Source: Clostridia bacterium
GTDB lineage: Bacteria; Bacillota; Clostridia; UMGS1883
DNA: 39,341 nt
Assembly (NCBI GenBank): GCA_017505525.1
Contig: JAFVPB010000012.1
Span: 1 to 39,341 of the forward strand
Reading direction: 5' to 3'
Position numbers and translations under genes: made by a program. Below, piece after piece: positions 23,610-34,800 of the stretch (position 1 is its first letter; each line of letters starts with the position of its first letter). Under the pieces are notes generated by a model. It saw nothing but the letters and a program-made list of their open reading frames with translations. It made no database searches and was not told where the DNA came from.

Positions 23610-24574
23610 CTATATGTGCTCCCTTTCTTTATTTTTTCATAGTCTTTTACAAAATTTTTATAAAAAGCAATCATATCAGTGCTCTTTATGCTGTTTGAAC
23701 AAAATTTCAATGCAGCTACAGCTGCTCCATATATTTGTGGCATATCAGGGAAAACAAAGTCATATTTTTTTTCTAATATCTCATCCAGAATTTCTGTGAC
23801 AATATCACTTTCCTTGGTAAGACCACCTGAAATAATAACAGCGTGGTTGCTACTATTAAAACTATATTTATCTGCAGCCATTATCAATTCAGCTACACGT
23901 TTGAAGTTTCTATAAAGAATTTTCTTCGCTACATCATCACCTTGTTTGTATGCAGCAAATGCATACGGAGCAAATTTACCTATTTCATCCGGATTTCCTG
24001 AATAAAGTTCATTCAAATGTTCAATAGCTTTTCCGCCAATTTTTTCTTCAGCCAGTTGTGTAACAATGCTTGATTTACCAAACCCGTTATTATATGCAAG
24101 ACACTCTCGCAAAACATCACAGCCGATATCATAACCTCCTCCGGCACGGTCAAAACGGTATCCCCATCCTCCATACGGATAGATCTGTTTCTCATCCCAT
24201 GCAAAAACAGATGAACCTGTTCCGCATATAACAGCTATACATTTACCAACATCGGGAACACTATGTATCACATTTAAGATGTCTGATTTCACATGCACTT
24301 GTGAGAGGTTAACACAGGAAGTAATTGTATTGTAAATCACATCAGAATTGCCAGGGGTTGAAGAACCTGCTATCCCCGCAAACACTCCATCCGGTTTAAA
24401 TTGGCATGTAAGTTCTTGTAAACCATTCCTTATATTTCCCGTTGCAACTTCAACACCGGAAACATTTACATTGGACCCGCCTTGAAGCGTATATGCTAAG
24501 ATTTTTCCTTCCTCGTTAAATAAAACAAATTCTGTTTTTGTTCCTCCGCCATCAATAGCTATATAATTAGACAT
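23606..24574 (-). CDS. BadF/BadG-type amino-sugar kinase, MurK-like
   Basis: 322 residues from ATG 24574 (AAGGAA 9 bases upstream). ASKHA kinase fold: phosphate-1 loop IAIDGGGTKTEFVLF (about 4-18), phosphate-2 ICGTGSSVFAW, adenosine region AVIISGGLTKES. The segment GWGYRFDRAGGGYDIG is characteristic of the GlcNAc-kinase branch of the BadF family. Clostridial MurK, which phosphorylates MurNAc and GlcNAc at O6, is the best match in role, because murQ is coupled directly downstream and needs that product. GlcNAc or another N-acetyl sugar alone remains possible. Confidence 0.85.
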   Translation of the reverse strand: MSNYIAIDGGGTKTEFVLFNEEGKILAYTLQGGSNVNVSGVEVATGNIRNGLQELTCQFKPDGVFAGIAGSSTPGNSDVIYNTITSCVNLSQVHVKSDILNVIHSVPDVGKCIAVICGTGSSVFAWDEKQIYPYGGWGYRFDRAGGGYDIGCDVLRECLAYNNGFGKSSIVTQLAEEKIGGKAIEHLNELYSGNPDEIGKFAPYAFAAYKQGDDVAKKILYRNFKRVAELIMAADKYSFNSSNHAVIISGGLTKESDIVTEILDEILEKKYDFVFPDMPQIYGAAVAALKFCSNSIKSTDMIAFYKNFVKDYEKIKKGSTYR

Positions 24575-24662
24575 TTTTTTCAATTCCTTATAAAAATTTT
24601 TCACACAAGAGCTTGAGTTAGACAGGCTTATTTACCTGTAATACTTTATTTCGACACAGCCT

Positions 24663-25823
24663 CTAATCATTTTTAAGCATTGCATCAATTTCAGCACACA
24701 TCAACAAAAATCCCGCTACACCATGAGCTTCATTGATAACACGTGGACGATAGTAGTAAAACTCTACATTTTCACCTACGGTAGTTCCTGCACAGATATC
24801 AAGAATCTTGAAATCATCGTCTGTTATGACAGTTGAATTTTCTATTGCATCTCTATAGCCAAGCAAAAGATTTTTTGTATAAGATTCATCGATTACTTTA
24901 TTCTTTATAGCTTTAGCCATAGCATAAAGAATTAAAAAAGTTCCTGAATTATCAATCCAGTTTCTCGGATCGTCTGCTCTATCAACAACTTGATACCATC
25001 TTCCCTTTGGTGATTGATATTTTATGATGTTTTCAAAAAGTTCCTTTATGATTTCGCGAATTCTGGCAATATACTTGTGGTCTTTAGGCGCTGCTTCATA
25101 CATTTCTGTAATAGCTGCAACATACCAACCTATACCTCTTCCCCAAACAAAGCCTGAAAGCCCTGTTTCCTTATCTGCCCAATCTGCCTTTTTGTACTCA
25201 TCATAGGCATGCCTTAACAGACCCGTTTTATGGTCTCTAATATTATCCCACATAATGATAGGCTGCTTTAATGCAATATCAAGAAGTTCCGCATCGTTAG
25301 AAAGCACCGCATATTTAACACTTGCGGGGCCTGCCATAAACAAACCATCAATATAAATCTGACCTTTTCTTTCTTCAGCAACATTATGTGAAAAACAACC
25401 ATGAGGGGTTTTGTTAAAGTTCTTCATTTCTTTAAAAAGGAAATCAAGACAGTTTATATATTTTTGGTCTTTTGTTTCATTGTACAAATCAAAAAACAAA
25501 TTTCCTGCCTGTCTAAAGTCAAGACTATCCTTTGATGACCATCCATGCTCATTATGTATAGGAATTCCATTTTTATCAGTCACCGACTCAATCCAGTCGG
25601 TTATATACTTTTTGTATTCAGACTTACCATTTCGTTCACATACCTCCTGAATTCCTCTCAAAACAATTCCTTGTGGGTAATTAAATACCTTTCCAACGGG
25701 ACAAAAGCAAAGAAAGGATAATTCCGGTGCAGGTATTTTATTTATATATCTATCTATAAACATCTCTGCGTACTGCAGAGGTGTATTGTTTTTTACGTTA
25801 AATAATTCAGTACTACAAGTCAT
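24663..25823 (-). CDS. GH105 unsaturated (rhamno)galacturonyl hydrolase
   Basis: 386 residues from ATG 25823, chosen for GGAGG 7 bases upstream. An alpha/alpha-barrel enzyme of the GH88/GH105 group, cytoplasmic (no signal peptide). It hydrates the 4,5-double bond of unsaturated uronic acids that polysaccharide lyases leave at chain ends. The catalytic Asp is D159 in YIDGLFMAGP. Other family marks are LLRHAYDE, GFVWGRGIGWYVAAI, SPKGRWYQVVD and NSGTFLILYAMA. The presence of this enzyme means that a lyase should exist in the same pathway; the large exported protein at 31885-35310 is a candidate. Compare YteR beside YteP/YtcP in Bacillus subtilis. Confidence 0.92.
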   Translation of the reverse strand: MTCSTELFNVKNNTPLQYAEMFIDRYINKIPAPELSFLCFCPVGKVFNYPQGIVLRGIQEVCERNGKSEYKKYITDWIESVTDKNGIPIHNEHGWSSKDSLDFRQAGNLFFDLYNETKDQKYINCLDFLFKEMKNFNKTPHGCFSHNVAEERKGQIYIDGLFMAGPASVKYAVLSNDAELLDIALKQPIIMWDNIRDHKTGLLRHAYDEYKKADWADKETGLSGFVWGRGIGWYVAAITEMYEAAPKDHKYIARIREIIKELFENIIKYQSPKGRWYQVVDRADDPRNWIDNSGTFLILYAMAKAIKNKVIDESYTKNLLLGYRDAIENSTVITDDDFKILDICAGTTVGENVEFYYYRPRVINEAHGVAGFLLMCAEIDAMLKND

Positions 25824-25846
25824 TATTTTCCTCCAACAAAGTACAT

Positions 25847-25881
25847 ACATATGGAATACCTGTTACAGGCATTCCATATGT
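25847..25881 (-). terminator. Long perfect-type hairpin before GH105
   Basis: ACATATGGAATACCTG (25847-25862) and CAGGCATTCCATATGT (25866-25881) form a 16-bp stem with one mismatch and a 3-base loop. The minus-strand T-run after it is weak (ATGTACTTTG). It separates the exported-protein genes from the cytoplasmic enzyme genes and probably sets different RNA levels. Confidence 0.6.
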
Positions 25882-25915
25882 ACACAAATATAAAACGCTG
25901 CTTTAATAAATCTTA

Positions 25916-27292
25916 TTAGTTAACAGAAAATTCGGGTGTAGGTTCAAGAACCGGAACAATTGTAGCTAAATCCTTCCACAGGAATGCTCTTACTTTTGTC
26001 ACGTTTTTGGATAATGTTGCCGTATAGCTATTGGAAGCATCTGCTTTGCTTACGGGAATAATGTCAACATCTGTCATTATAGTTCCTTCATATCCTGCTA
26101 CAAGAAGCACCATTGTATCGTTCTCACTAGCAGAAATATTAGAAACATCAACAGTCGCAGTTACATTTTCAGCCCCAGCAACTGCATTTGATACAGCGAA
26201 ACCGAGTTCTGCCACATCTCTTTTCATTGTAATCGTTATATTGGTCATACCATCAGTATCATATCTAGGTCTCTGCACGGACAATACTGAGGCACCTTCT
26301 GGATTAGACACAGAAAAGTCCACCTGAGTATTCGTTCCGGCCATATACGCACTAGCGTTTTCACCAAGATACAATTTCATATTTCTTTGGGTGTTATTCT
26401 GATTAGAATGTTTTGAGACAAATGATGTAATTTTATATCCTTCAAGCGAGTTAATATTTACTTTACCCTGCGAGGAGTCTGAGGTCGCAGCTAAGCCATA
26501 TACTCCAAGTTTATCAGCGTTTGTACTTTCAGCTTCCTTAAGCACCCATAAATCCATATTTTCCATGAACAAACCGGAACTTAAAAGATTAATTGCCCCT
26601 TGACCATAATTACCACTCACTGTAATCACTTCAGGGTTTCCAACGGGGATATATGCAAAAGTAAAGCCTACAACCGATAAATTTCCATATGTACTTGTAT
26701 AATCCGCTGTTTGTTTAATTTTCAACTTTTTAGCATCGTCCGGAATTTTGACGACCTGAAGGAAAGCCCTTCTGCTGCTTGCAAGATTTCCAATTACACC
26801 TGTCGTGCTGTAGTTTAGATTTTCAAGAGATGCATTATCGCTTCCTGCTGAATAATTAAGCAGATCACCCAATGAATTTGTATTATAAGGTCCTTGCACA
26901 AGAATTCCGACAGAATGTAGTTTGTAACCTTCTTTTTCAGGCAAATTAATTACCAACTGATCGTATTCGCCTGTTACAGCATCCTTCGTTTTATCAAATG
27001 TAGACATTAAGTAGTACGCATCAGTATTGCTCTTTCCAACGTATGACCAGTATGTCTCTGTCATTTTAGCACGATCAACTCCTGTAGAAGAAGCTTCAGT
27101 GTCATATATCGCTGGTGCTGTGGCACTTGTCGAAGAAGTAGACATCCCTCCCCAAAGCGCATATGTATCATCAATATACATTGCAGCAGGTTCTGCTGTT
27201 CCCTCGGCAAATACAGGAACAATTGCACTCATCGATGCAATAAGAGCTATTGTAAGAATGCTTACAATAATTTTTCGAAATGTTTTTTTCAT
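25916..27292 (-). CDS. Exported protein of unknown function
   Basis: 458 residues from ATG 27292 (AAAGGA 9 bases upstream). Signal peptide residues 1-29 (MKKTFRKIIVSILTIAL, ending VPVFA). The body looks like two or three beta-sandwich modules rich in Ser, Thr and Asn; the first (about 35-215) contains YDQLVINLPEKEGYKLHSVGI and AFLQVVKIPDDAKKLKI, the pattern of a carbohydrate-binding or adhesive domain. The last 80 residues (MVLLVAGYEG, ending VRAFLWKDLATIVPVLEP) resemble the short C-terminal module found on many clostridial glycan-active proteins. There is no SLH or sortase anchor and no catalytic motif I recognise. Probably a soluble glycan-binding accessory. Confidence 0.65.
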   Translation of the reverse strand: MKKTFRKIIVSILTIALIASMSAIVPVFAEGTAEPAAMYIDDTYALWGGMSTSSTSATAPAIYDTEASSTGVDRAKMTETYWSYVGKSNTDAYYLMSTFDKTKDAVTGEYDQLVINLPEKEGYKLHSVGILVQGPYNTNSLGDLLNYSAGSDNASLENLNYSTTGVIGNLASSRRAFLQVVKIPDDAKKLKIKQTADYTSTYGNLSVVGFTFAYIPVGNPEVITVSGNYGQGAINLLSSGLFMENMDLWVLKEAESTNADKLGVYGLAATSDSSQGKVNINSLEGYKITSFVSKHSNQNNTQRNMKLYLGENASAYMAGTNTQVDFSVSNPEGASVLSVQRPRYDTDGMTNITITMKRDVAELGFAVSNAVAGAENVTATVDVSNISASENDTMVLLVAGYEGTIMTDVDIIPVSKADASNSYTATLSKNVTKVRAFLWKDLATIVPVLEPTPEFSVN

Positions 27293-27396
27293 TTCAACCA
27301 TTCCTTTCATAAATAAATTTTTTTAACAACTGCATTAAATGAAATGTTTTTATTTCAGTTGTTTTCAACATTGTTTAGCTTTGAATCAACAAAGAT

Positions 27397-29199
27397 TCAC
27401 CTTATGAGGTCAAGTATTTTTGAGACTTCGGCACGTGTAATGTTGTTTTTGGGATTGAAGTATCCATTTTCGTCTCCGTTCACTATCCCCCTTTCATAAA
27501 GAGTGGAGACAGCTGGCTGTGCATAGTCTGATATTTGTTCAAAGTCAGGAAATATATCCGTGTTCACATTCGAGCTTTCTATACCAAGAGCACGACATAT
27601 CATAACTGCTGTATCCTCTCTTGTTATCTTAGCTCCACTTCCAAACTTGTTTTCGCTGATTCCTTGAACAATACCTTTTTCAAATGCACACGAAACATAG
27701 GGATAGAACCAACTATCTTTAGAAACATCACCAAAGTCTGAATTAAATCCGTTTTCGTAAGAGTTTGTTGCAAGCAAAAGCATTTTTACAAATTCTTCTC
27801 TTGAAACAGCACTGTCGGGTCTGAAAGTATTATCACTATAACCACTGACAACATTTGAATCAATAAGACTCATTATACTTTCATATGCCCAATGACTGCT
27901 TGATAAGTCTTTAAAGTACACCTTCTCGTTAGATGGTTGCGTGTTCGGGTCAGGCTTTGGTTCTCTTGATATTCCAGAACCACCACCGCCAACTTCAGGG
28001 GTACCCGTTGTTACAGACTGACTGTTTTTTTTGACGACAACATCTATTGTTTCAGAATATAAGTGCCCGTTAAACTCTGCTGTAACGGTCAAGGTAGCCT
28101 TTTTGTCTTTTTCACCACGGTTAATAACACCTTCATTTGAAATAGCGGAAGAATCACTTGAAGTCCATGTAATTTTACTTCCATTATCCCCGACTTTTGC
28201 AAGGGTCATATTGTTTACCAAGGCATTCAAAGTATAATCTCGGCTTATCTGTGCCAAAATATTTTTAACATCAATTTTCGGAATTTCTTCAAGTTCATCA
28301 TCAGAAAATGCCGTGATTTTCAGAGGTATAGTAAGATTTGTTTTTATATACGACTGAGAAAATGTAATCCTGAACTCTACTGTTTTATTACTATTTTTAT
28401 CACGGGTTACAACACCATTGTTTGTTACAATTTCTTGATTCTCCGAACTGTATTCTATCAATATTCCATCAGGTGCTGGAGGTAGAATCAAATCATTTTT
28501 TATATCGAAAATGTTATTGTGTTTCAGGAACTCATCACGATATAAATTTCTTGCATTTACCAACTCTTCGGGTAGTGTGTATCCTATTTGTTCTTCCGCA
28601 ACATTAAGGTAAAAATTCTTTTCACAAAACTCATTGTCGTAATAAAAAATTGCGGTTAAGCATACGCCATAGTTTCCCTCTCCAAAATAACTTTTGTTCA
28701 CTTCCCCTATATAGTTTCCATTATTATCTGATACAACCTTTATAAGAGATGAATTATCACTCGTCCATATAATTTTAGTTCCGTATAATCCTTCGCTTGG
28801 TAAGAACAAATCATTTTCAAGGAAATTAGAATTATCTGAACTGATAGCTGTGAAAGGGAAATATAATGCTGCTTTTTCTACTATCTCTTTTTTACTTTCA
28901 AAGGCCTTTATAGTAACTGAAAAAGCAGTTGTGTTTCCACCATACTCAGCAGTAATCAAAACATTTTCCGCATCATTCGGGAATGGTCTGTTAACAGTAC
29001 CGTCAGATTTTACATAAGTGCCATCTGTCGTCCATACAACAGCATTTCCTTCCCATGTATCAGGCAAAACGAGATTATGTACAACTGAATTTTCAACATC
29101 TACACTTATGTCTGAGAATGCAATTTCAGCAGCACTAACCGTGCTGACATATAGAATGATTACACAAATAAGGAAGATTAAAGATATAATCTTTTTCAT
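27397..29199 (-). CDS. Exported Ig-like protein with C-terminal SLH anchor
   Basis: 600 residues; GGAGG 12 bases before ATG 29199. Signal peptide 1-23. About 25-395 are four repeats of the 'atrophied' bacterial Ig type: each ends in a core like KITWTSSDSSAISNEGVINR followed by TLTVTAEF. A Gly/Pro linker (VGGGGSGISREPKPDPN) leads to three SLH repeats (about 425-600: FKDLSSSHWAYESI, FGDVSKDSWFYPYV, FPDFEQISDYAQPA). SLH repeats bind pyruvylated secondary wall polymers, so the protein is held at the surface. It has no enzymatic domain and is probably a spacer or scaffold that presents Ig modules. It lies 23 bases after the next SLH protein. Confidence 0.85.
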   Translation of the reverse strand: MKKIISLIFLICVIILYVSTVSAAEIAFSDISVDVENSVVHNLVLPDTWEGNAVVWTTDGTYVKSDGTVNRPFPNDAENVLITAEYGGNTTAFSVTIKAFESKKEIVEKAALYFPFTAISSDNSNFLENDLFLPSEGLYGTKIIWTSDNSSLIKVVSDNNGNYIGEVNKSYFGEGNYGVCLTAIFYYDNEFCEKNFYLNVAEEQIGYTLPEELVNARNLYRDEFLKHNNIFDIKNDLILPPAPDGILIEYSSENQEIVTNNGVVTRDKNSNKTVEFRITFSQSYIKTNLTIPLKITAFSDDELEEIPKIDVKNILAQISRDYTLNALVNNMTLAKVGDNGSKITWTSSDSSAISNEGVINRGEKDKKATLTVTAEFNGHLYSETIDVVVKKNSQSVTTGTPEVGGGGSGISREPKPDPNTQPSNEKVYFKDLSSSHWAYESIMSLIDSNVVSGYSDNTFRPDSAVSREEFVKMLLLATNSYENGFNSDFGDVSKDSWFYPYVSCAFEKGIVQGISENKFGSGAKITREDTAVMICRALGIESSNVNTDIFPDFEQISDYAQPAVSTLYERGIVNGDENGYFNPKNNITRAEVSKILDLIR

Positions 29200-29222
29200 A
29201 ATATCTACTCACCTCCATATTA

Positions 29223-31874
29223 TTAATCCTTCATATAAACAATTTCAATTGCATTTGAATACCTTCGTCTTGTAAAGATTTCCATTCCTACCTGCAAATC
29301 TTCAATTGATGCAATTTCAAATTCTCCGGTTGAACGATTATAACTCATTACTGCAATTCCGTTATTTTTTTGGATTGCAAATCCACTCTTATCAAGAACT
29401 ATCGCTCCACTAGAAACTTCTTTTATTACATCATATGTACATACCATTCCTTTTAGCGAAGATGTAGACACACCTGAAACAAGATTATAGTATGTATCAT
29501 TATAGGCATATGTTGTCTTATACATATTATCCTGTGTAAAATCAAATACCTTCTTAGCCACGACAACACGCTCGGTATTCTCTGATGTTTCAGCTCGTGA
29601 TCTTTCAAGGTCATTCAATACATACTGTACGGCATTACCGGGTTTGAAAACATCCAGCGATTCTGAGTTTTTATTTGGATTATTACCAATTCGTACTTTA
29701 ACCTCAACTCCTGCACAGTATCCAACAGCATAACGATCCCATTCGTCCTCTTCGTCTGCCATAGAAACAATTTTATTTACGAAAATCATCGGAGAATTAA
29801 CCGGATCCAATATAACTTCATATTCACCTTTTGATTCTGTCAAGCGATCAATAATTGTGTCTTTACGAATCAAAGCACCTACACGACCATCCGGTTCAAC
29901 ATCATACAATATGACATTATTTTTTCCAGATGAAAGAATATCATTATATTTTCCTACTTGAAGGTATTCTTCATACTTTCCTGAAAATGGTATTCCAAAG
30001 CAAACTGTATTAACATCTACATAACGTGAGTCAGCAATAACTCTACCTGAATATTCTGCTTCTGTTGAATAATAGTCTGCTGAAAGGTTTTCTCTGTCTC
30101 CGCTTTTACCGGGAAGACAAATTTTTGTTAATGTTTCTTCACCATCCCATTCGTATGTTACTAATTGTCCAATATAAGACTTCAATTGATTACCTATCGT
30201 TTCTCCATCTTCTTTTGAAATTTTATAACTACCTCCGTCAAGACGACCAAAACGAATTTTTTCTCTTGTAGGAATTGCAAAATATTGAAACTTATTTTCG
30301 CTTGTAAGAAGTCTTACTGCAACCGTTCCTGTTAATCCTGACCTAGAGTCGGTGTCGACTTCCATAAGGTATGCATAGTTGGGATATTCCTTGTCAGCTT
30401 CTATTGCTTCAGCAAATGCAACCTCGCCATAAATATCAAGGTAAATTTTCCTATACTCTCCCAGATTCATAGAAACACCATAGGAAGAATCCATCTTACT
30501 CATATATGCACTACTGAGATAACGTTCCTCTCCATCTATGTCATAGACGATATCCTCTCCATCCTTACGGTAGGACTCAATCATTCCTTCAGCGGTTTCA
30601 CGACTTATATGCACCCATGCCTTTTCGCCACTAGGACTTTTCATTACCGATAGGACATCGTCTGCCTTGATATCATTAAGAGATACCTCGGTATTGCCAT
30701 AGTATATATATACATACTCGCAATCTCTTAAATCAACCTGATTTCCCAGACGACCATATATCATTCCCTCACGATTCGCACTGACTATAACCAATTCATA
30801 ACCTTTAACATATATCATATCGTAACTATTGTTGCTATCAGTATCAATCAAGCTTACCTCACCGGATGCTGGTTTAAGCACAGTGGAATTTATCGAACCG
30901 GATGAAATTAGTTCGCCATTATAAATTACAACAGCATTACTAATTTTAGCGGATCTGGTTTTACCGTTTGTGTCTTTATATTTGTATTCAGTTAACGTCG
31001 GAGTTCCAACAATATCCCTACTCTTAATAGTTATAATGTTTTGACTGCCTTTAATATTGAGATGTACGATTTCTTCTTCCTTAGGAGAATAATAAGCAGA
31101 CACATGCCTTCCGACAAGTTCAATCGAAGGACAGGGGAAAAGCTTTATGTTTGTCTTATATACTTTTCCACCTATCTGAATTTGATTTTCATCTAAATTT
31201 TGCCCCAACTGCAATTCAAAAACAGATTCAACAATTCCATCTAACTGGATAAAACCGCGTTTTTCCAGCAACGTGCTTCTATCATCTGTATTTTCCTCAA
31301 CATCAAGTGCCCCGGCAATGAGTCGAGCAACCTCAGCTCTTGTCATTGCCTCTCCGTTTAAAGCAACAGCTCTATCCATCAATCCAATCGAATAAGCTAC
31401 CTGAAGATATCCTTCTGGATATCCGCCTCTACTCTCGGCTGCGTCTTTGTATCCCAATGCACTTATAATAATTTTAACTGCATCTCTCAAAGAAATGGTT
31501 GCATTTGGATCAAATTTGTTATTTCCAACACCTTCAGTCAATCCCATCATTCTCATAAAGCATGATTCATGATATGCCCAATGTGTATTAGGCACATCAT
31601 CAAATGCATACTCGTCAGTTGCAGAGAGATATAAATTTTGATCATTGTAAAGTGTTCTGAGCATAATTGTAAGAAATTCTATACGATTTATAGGATTATC
31701 AGGATTAAAATTTCCCTCTTCATCTCCGTTTATAATTCCTAAATTGCACAATAATCTTATATCTGCAGCATATTTATGTTCTTGTGCATCATCAAAAAAA
31801 GATGCGTAACTACTAGGAACAATGAATGAAAAAATCAGAATAATTAATATAAGTAAATTTATAATTTTTTTCAT
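29223..31874 (-). CDS. Exported protein with N-terminal SLH repeats and a large unknown domain
   Basis: 883 residues; AGGAGG before ATG 31874. Signal peptide 1-24 (MKKIINLLILIILIFSF, then SSYA). Three SLH repeats about 25-205 (FFDDAQEHKYAADIRLLC, FDDVPNTHWAYHESCF, and the RGGYPEGYLQVAYSIGLM repeat). The other 680 residues are mostly beta-strand (for example QIGGKVYKTNIKLFPCP, VTYEWDGEETLTKICLP, RVVVAKKVFDFTQDN) and match no family I know. The N-terminal anchor and tight spacing to the large helical protein (10 bases) suggest that the two work together at the wall, for instance as anchor and enzyme. Confidence 0.8.
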   Translation of the reverse strand: MKKIINLLILIILIFSFIVPSSYASFFDDAQEHKYAADIRLLCNLGIINGDEEGNFNPDNPINRIEFLTIMLRTLYNDQNLYLSATDEYAFDDVPNTHWAYHESCFMRMMGLTEGVGNNKFDPNATISLRDAVKIIISALGYKDAAESRGGYPEGYLQVAYSIGLMDRAVALNGEAMTRAEVARLIAGALDVEENTDDRSTLLEKRGFIQLDGIVESVFELQLGQNLDENQIQIGGKVYKTNIKLFPCPSIELVGRHVSAYYSPKEEEIVHLNIKGSQNIITIKSRDIVGTPTLTEYKYKDTNGKTRSAKISNAVVIYNGELISSGSINSTVLKPASGEVSLIDTDSNNSYDMIYVKGYELVIVSANREGMIYGRLGNQVDLRDCEYVYIYYGNTEVSLNDIKADDVLSVMKSPSGEKAWVHISRETAEGMIESYRKDGEDIVYDIDGEERYLSSAYMSKMDSSYGVSMNLGEYRKIYLDIYGEVAFAEAIEADKEYPNYAYLMEVDTDSRSGLTGTVAVRLLTSENKFQYFAIPTREKIRFGRLDGGSYKISKEDGETIGNQLKSYIGQLVTYEWDGEETLTKICLPGKSGDRENLSADYYSTEAEYSGRVIADSRYVDVNTVCFGIPFSGKYEEYLQVGKYNDILSSGKNNVILYDVEPDGRVGALIRKDTIIDRLTESKGEYEVILDPVNSPMIFVNKIVSMADEEDEWDRYAVGYCAGVEVKVRIGNNPNKNSESLDVFKPGNAVQYVLNDLERSRAETSENTERVVVAKKVFDFTQDNMYKTTYAYNDTYYNLVSGVSTSSLKGMVCTYDVIKEVSSGAIVLDKSGFAIQKNNGIAVMSYNRSTGEFEIASIEDLQVGMEIFTRRRYSNAIEIVYMKD

Positions 31875-31884
31875 TTTATACCTC

Positions 31885-34800
31885 CTATTCCACAGTTATA
31901 GTAATGGTATCTGACGAGAGACTTTTTACAGAACTTGAAACGCAACGAATCTCAACCGTTCCTGTTCTTTTTGCTTTGATTACACCATCAGTTGAGATGT
32001 CTGCAATCTCCGGATTAGAAACATCCCACAAAACCCCTGTTCCGGCATCATACGGAAGAACTGTAACTTCAATTTTTCTGCTCTCCCCAACGTTCATCGT
32101 GAAGGGTTCTTCTATAATGAGTGCTGTTTGTTGCACTTCGGGTTCAGTAAGGACAGTTAAATAAGCAAATGGTAGTTTATCCCCTTCTGTACCATTCTCC
32201 ACAACATATGTAGGATCCCAATATTGAATTTGCGAACCATAACTGTTTGCCTCAATCAAGTTGTCAAAATCATCAAGTAATAGTGCTTCAAGTTTCAAAA
32301 AAGTTTGAACCTCTATTGCTCCTGTAGCTGCAAGCAATGTGTCGTTAGACATAAAAATCCCTGCGGCTTCGCTAAACCTTGATGAAGCTATATTGTTGGC
32401 AATAACTTGAGCCATTTTTAAGAAATCTTCGTGTTCATATATCTGATAAAGGCACATCATTCCTTCTACTAATGCTGTAGAATAAGCTGTAGTTGCAAAA
32501 TCAAGTTCCGGAGGAATATTGTTAAACGGGTCACCAATATCGCCTATTTGGTATGATTTTTTACATATGCTTCGCAGCACACTCCAGATATACTCAGCTT
32601 GTTCTTCAAGCTGTGCTTTTCTCTTGTTCTCGGGGTAAGTATTTGTTGCAGCGATATCTTCTTCAGTATTTTCTGCCAGTGTAATTGCTTCTCGGGACAA
32701 ACGTGCCAAAGGAACTAACAGCTCAACTTCGGGCATTTTGGAGTTGAAAATACTTGATCCCATATTTCGATAATATCCCGCATGAGGATATTCCCATCCG
32801 GTCACATCTAATCCCCAACTCATCATCGCTTTAAACTGTGAATTTTGGGAATCATAACGTAAATTCAAATAATTATAAATTGAATTTGTATATTTTTCAA
32901 TTATTGAGGTTTTTAGTTCTGAATTATCATCTAAAACATCAATAAAATCAAACAATCCGCCCATAGAGGTTATACAGGAATTTTCTCTTGTAAACATATA
33001 TGGTTCCAAAAAATGCATCCAATTTTCCTCATTAACACCCTTGTATGGATCGCTATCATAATGTGTGTTAACCCATGATTTGCCGTCTGAACTCGGGCCG
33101 AAACCTTCTCCCCCCTCTGAAACCGGTCTTAAATCACGATCGCCAAGAATAACATTTGAAAAAAGTCTATCTCCTGCGGAAACAACTTTACCCTCATCAT
33201 ACCAATGCCTACCATAAACTTCCCAAACATTATAGATTTTTGTCCAAGAATGTTGCGAACCATTCGTTTCGTTAAACATTCCTGTATATTTTCCCGTGAG
33301 CGGGTCATAACCTGTTTGATCAAGTGAAGAATAAAGTAATTCTCCCCATTTTAGAATTTGCTCTTTCTCTTCAGGAGTTCTCGCTGCCTTGAAATATTCG
33401 GCAAACAATGTAAACATTTCGCTATATCCTACAAGGAACTGACATTCTGAAACACCTATAACAGCTCCTTTTCTATTTTTGTCATATAGCGAAGTATCAT
33501 TCCACCACTGTTCAACGGAAGTAGGTGTTAATGCTTGTGTTTTAACGCCCCAATGCCTACTTATCTGCAAGTGATTCCATCTGGCTGCAGTATCATAGAA
33601 ACCGGCATGACCTACAAAGCAACACTTAGCAAGTAATGCTGCACGATCATAATCAACCTCAAACATCGGCGAACGATATATAGTTCCACCTTTTGTTTCT
33701 TGTATATATAGGTTGTCTGTCATTCTGTAATCATTCGGTCGTTTTATGCTTAGGTCTACTTCCATATGCCCGCCTTCATACAAATAAGTTGGTTCGGTTG
33801 CAATATCCATATTATACTTGTAGATGTCGTAAACTCTTTGTCGATAAGAATCATCATTTTCAAAATTAGATAAATTTATCATAGAGCGCAGAAAGCTCGA
33901 CATTGTGCCTATGTTATGTGATATTAATTTTTCTCCATTTTTTAATGGTAATGACCCCGGCTCCAATGCAGGAACATATATGAAATCAGAAATAAGTGGG
34001 CTATCATCAAAAGGATCTTTTGCGTACTTTAATGCATTGTCAACATGGGACTTTGCTGCATTGTAACGATAATTATCCAATACATAGGACTGTAAATCTG
34101 TGACCAAAATCTTCTTTTCTGCCCATACTGCATTATTCTCTACAGATGTAGCTTTTAATTTAATAAATTCTCTATATGGCGTTTCTGAAGTCACTGTAAT
34201 ATCGCCATTACTTGAATTAACCGTTATTGAATCGGGTATTTCATACCCATTTAATCCCCATATAGACCATACAAACTCACCAAAATCATTTAATATGTCT
34301 CCGTTCTGGTCCTTCATAACCACATCATAGTTGTAAACATAATCAGCTTTGGAAGAACCGGCAATACGGGGTTCACCTATTATTTCAAGTTCCTCTGCAC
34401 TTACGCTTTCAACAGTAATCTCTTTTGATTTTGTGTATTTTCCACCAAGCACCGATGCTGTAACTATTAGCGTACCGCTCTGAGCCTGTGAAGAAACATT
34501 TACAATTAATTTATTATCTTTCTCTGTTATCTCTACATTGGGATAGTTTCTTGGCTCCCATGTCCACGATACATCAGATATTGGAATCGCTAGTTCCGAA
34601 CTATCTTTTATGCAAGCTGAAAAAGTGTATGTATTATCTCCATTTCTTGGAATTACAGCCGAAGAAACACCGTCAATACTAATTTCAGAAAAAACCTGTT
34701 CTGTGTCAACCAGAATATTATCTATATAAAATCCCGGAGATTCTTTTGCGACAAAACCTATGCCGCTGATTGCGGTTAACTCTGTATTTTCATTTTCTAA

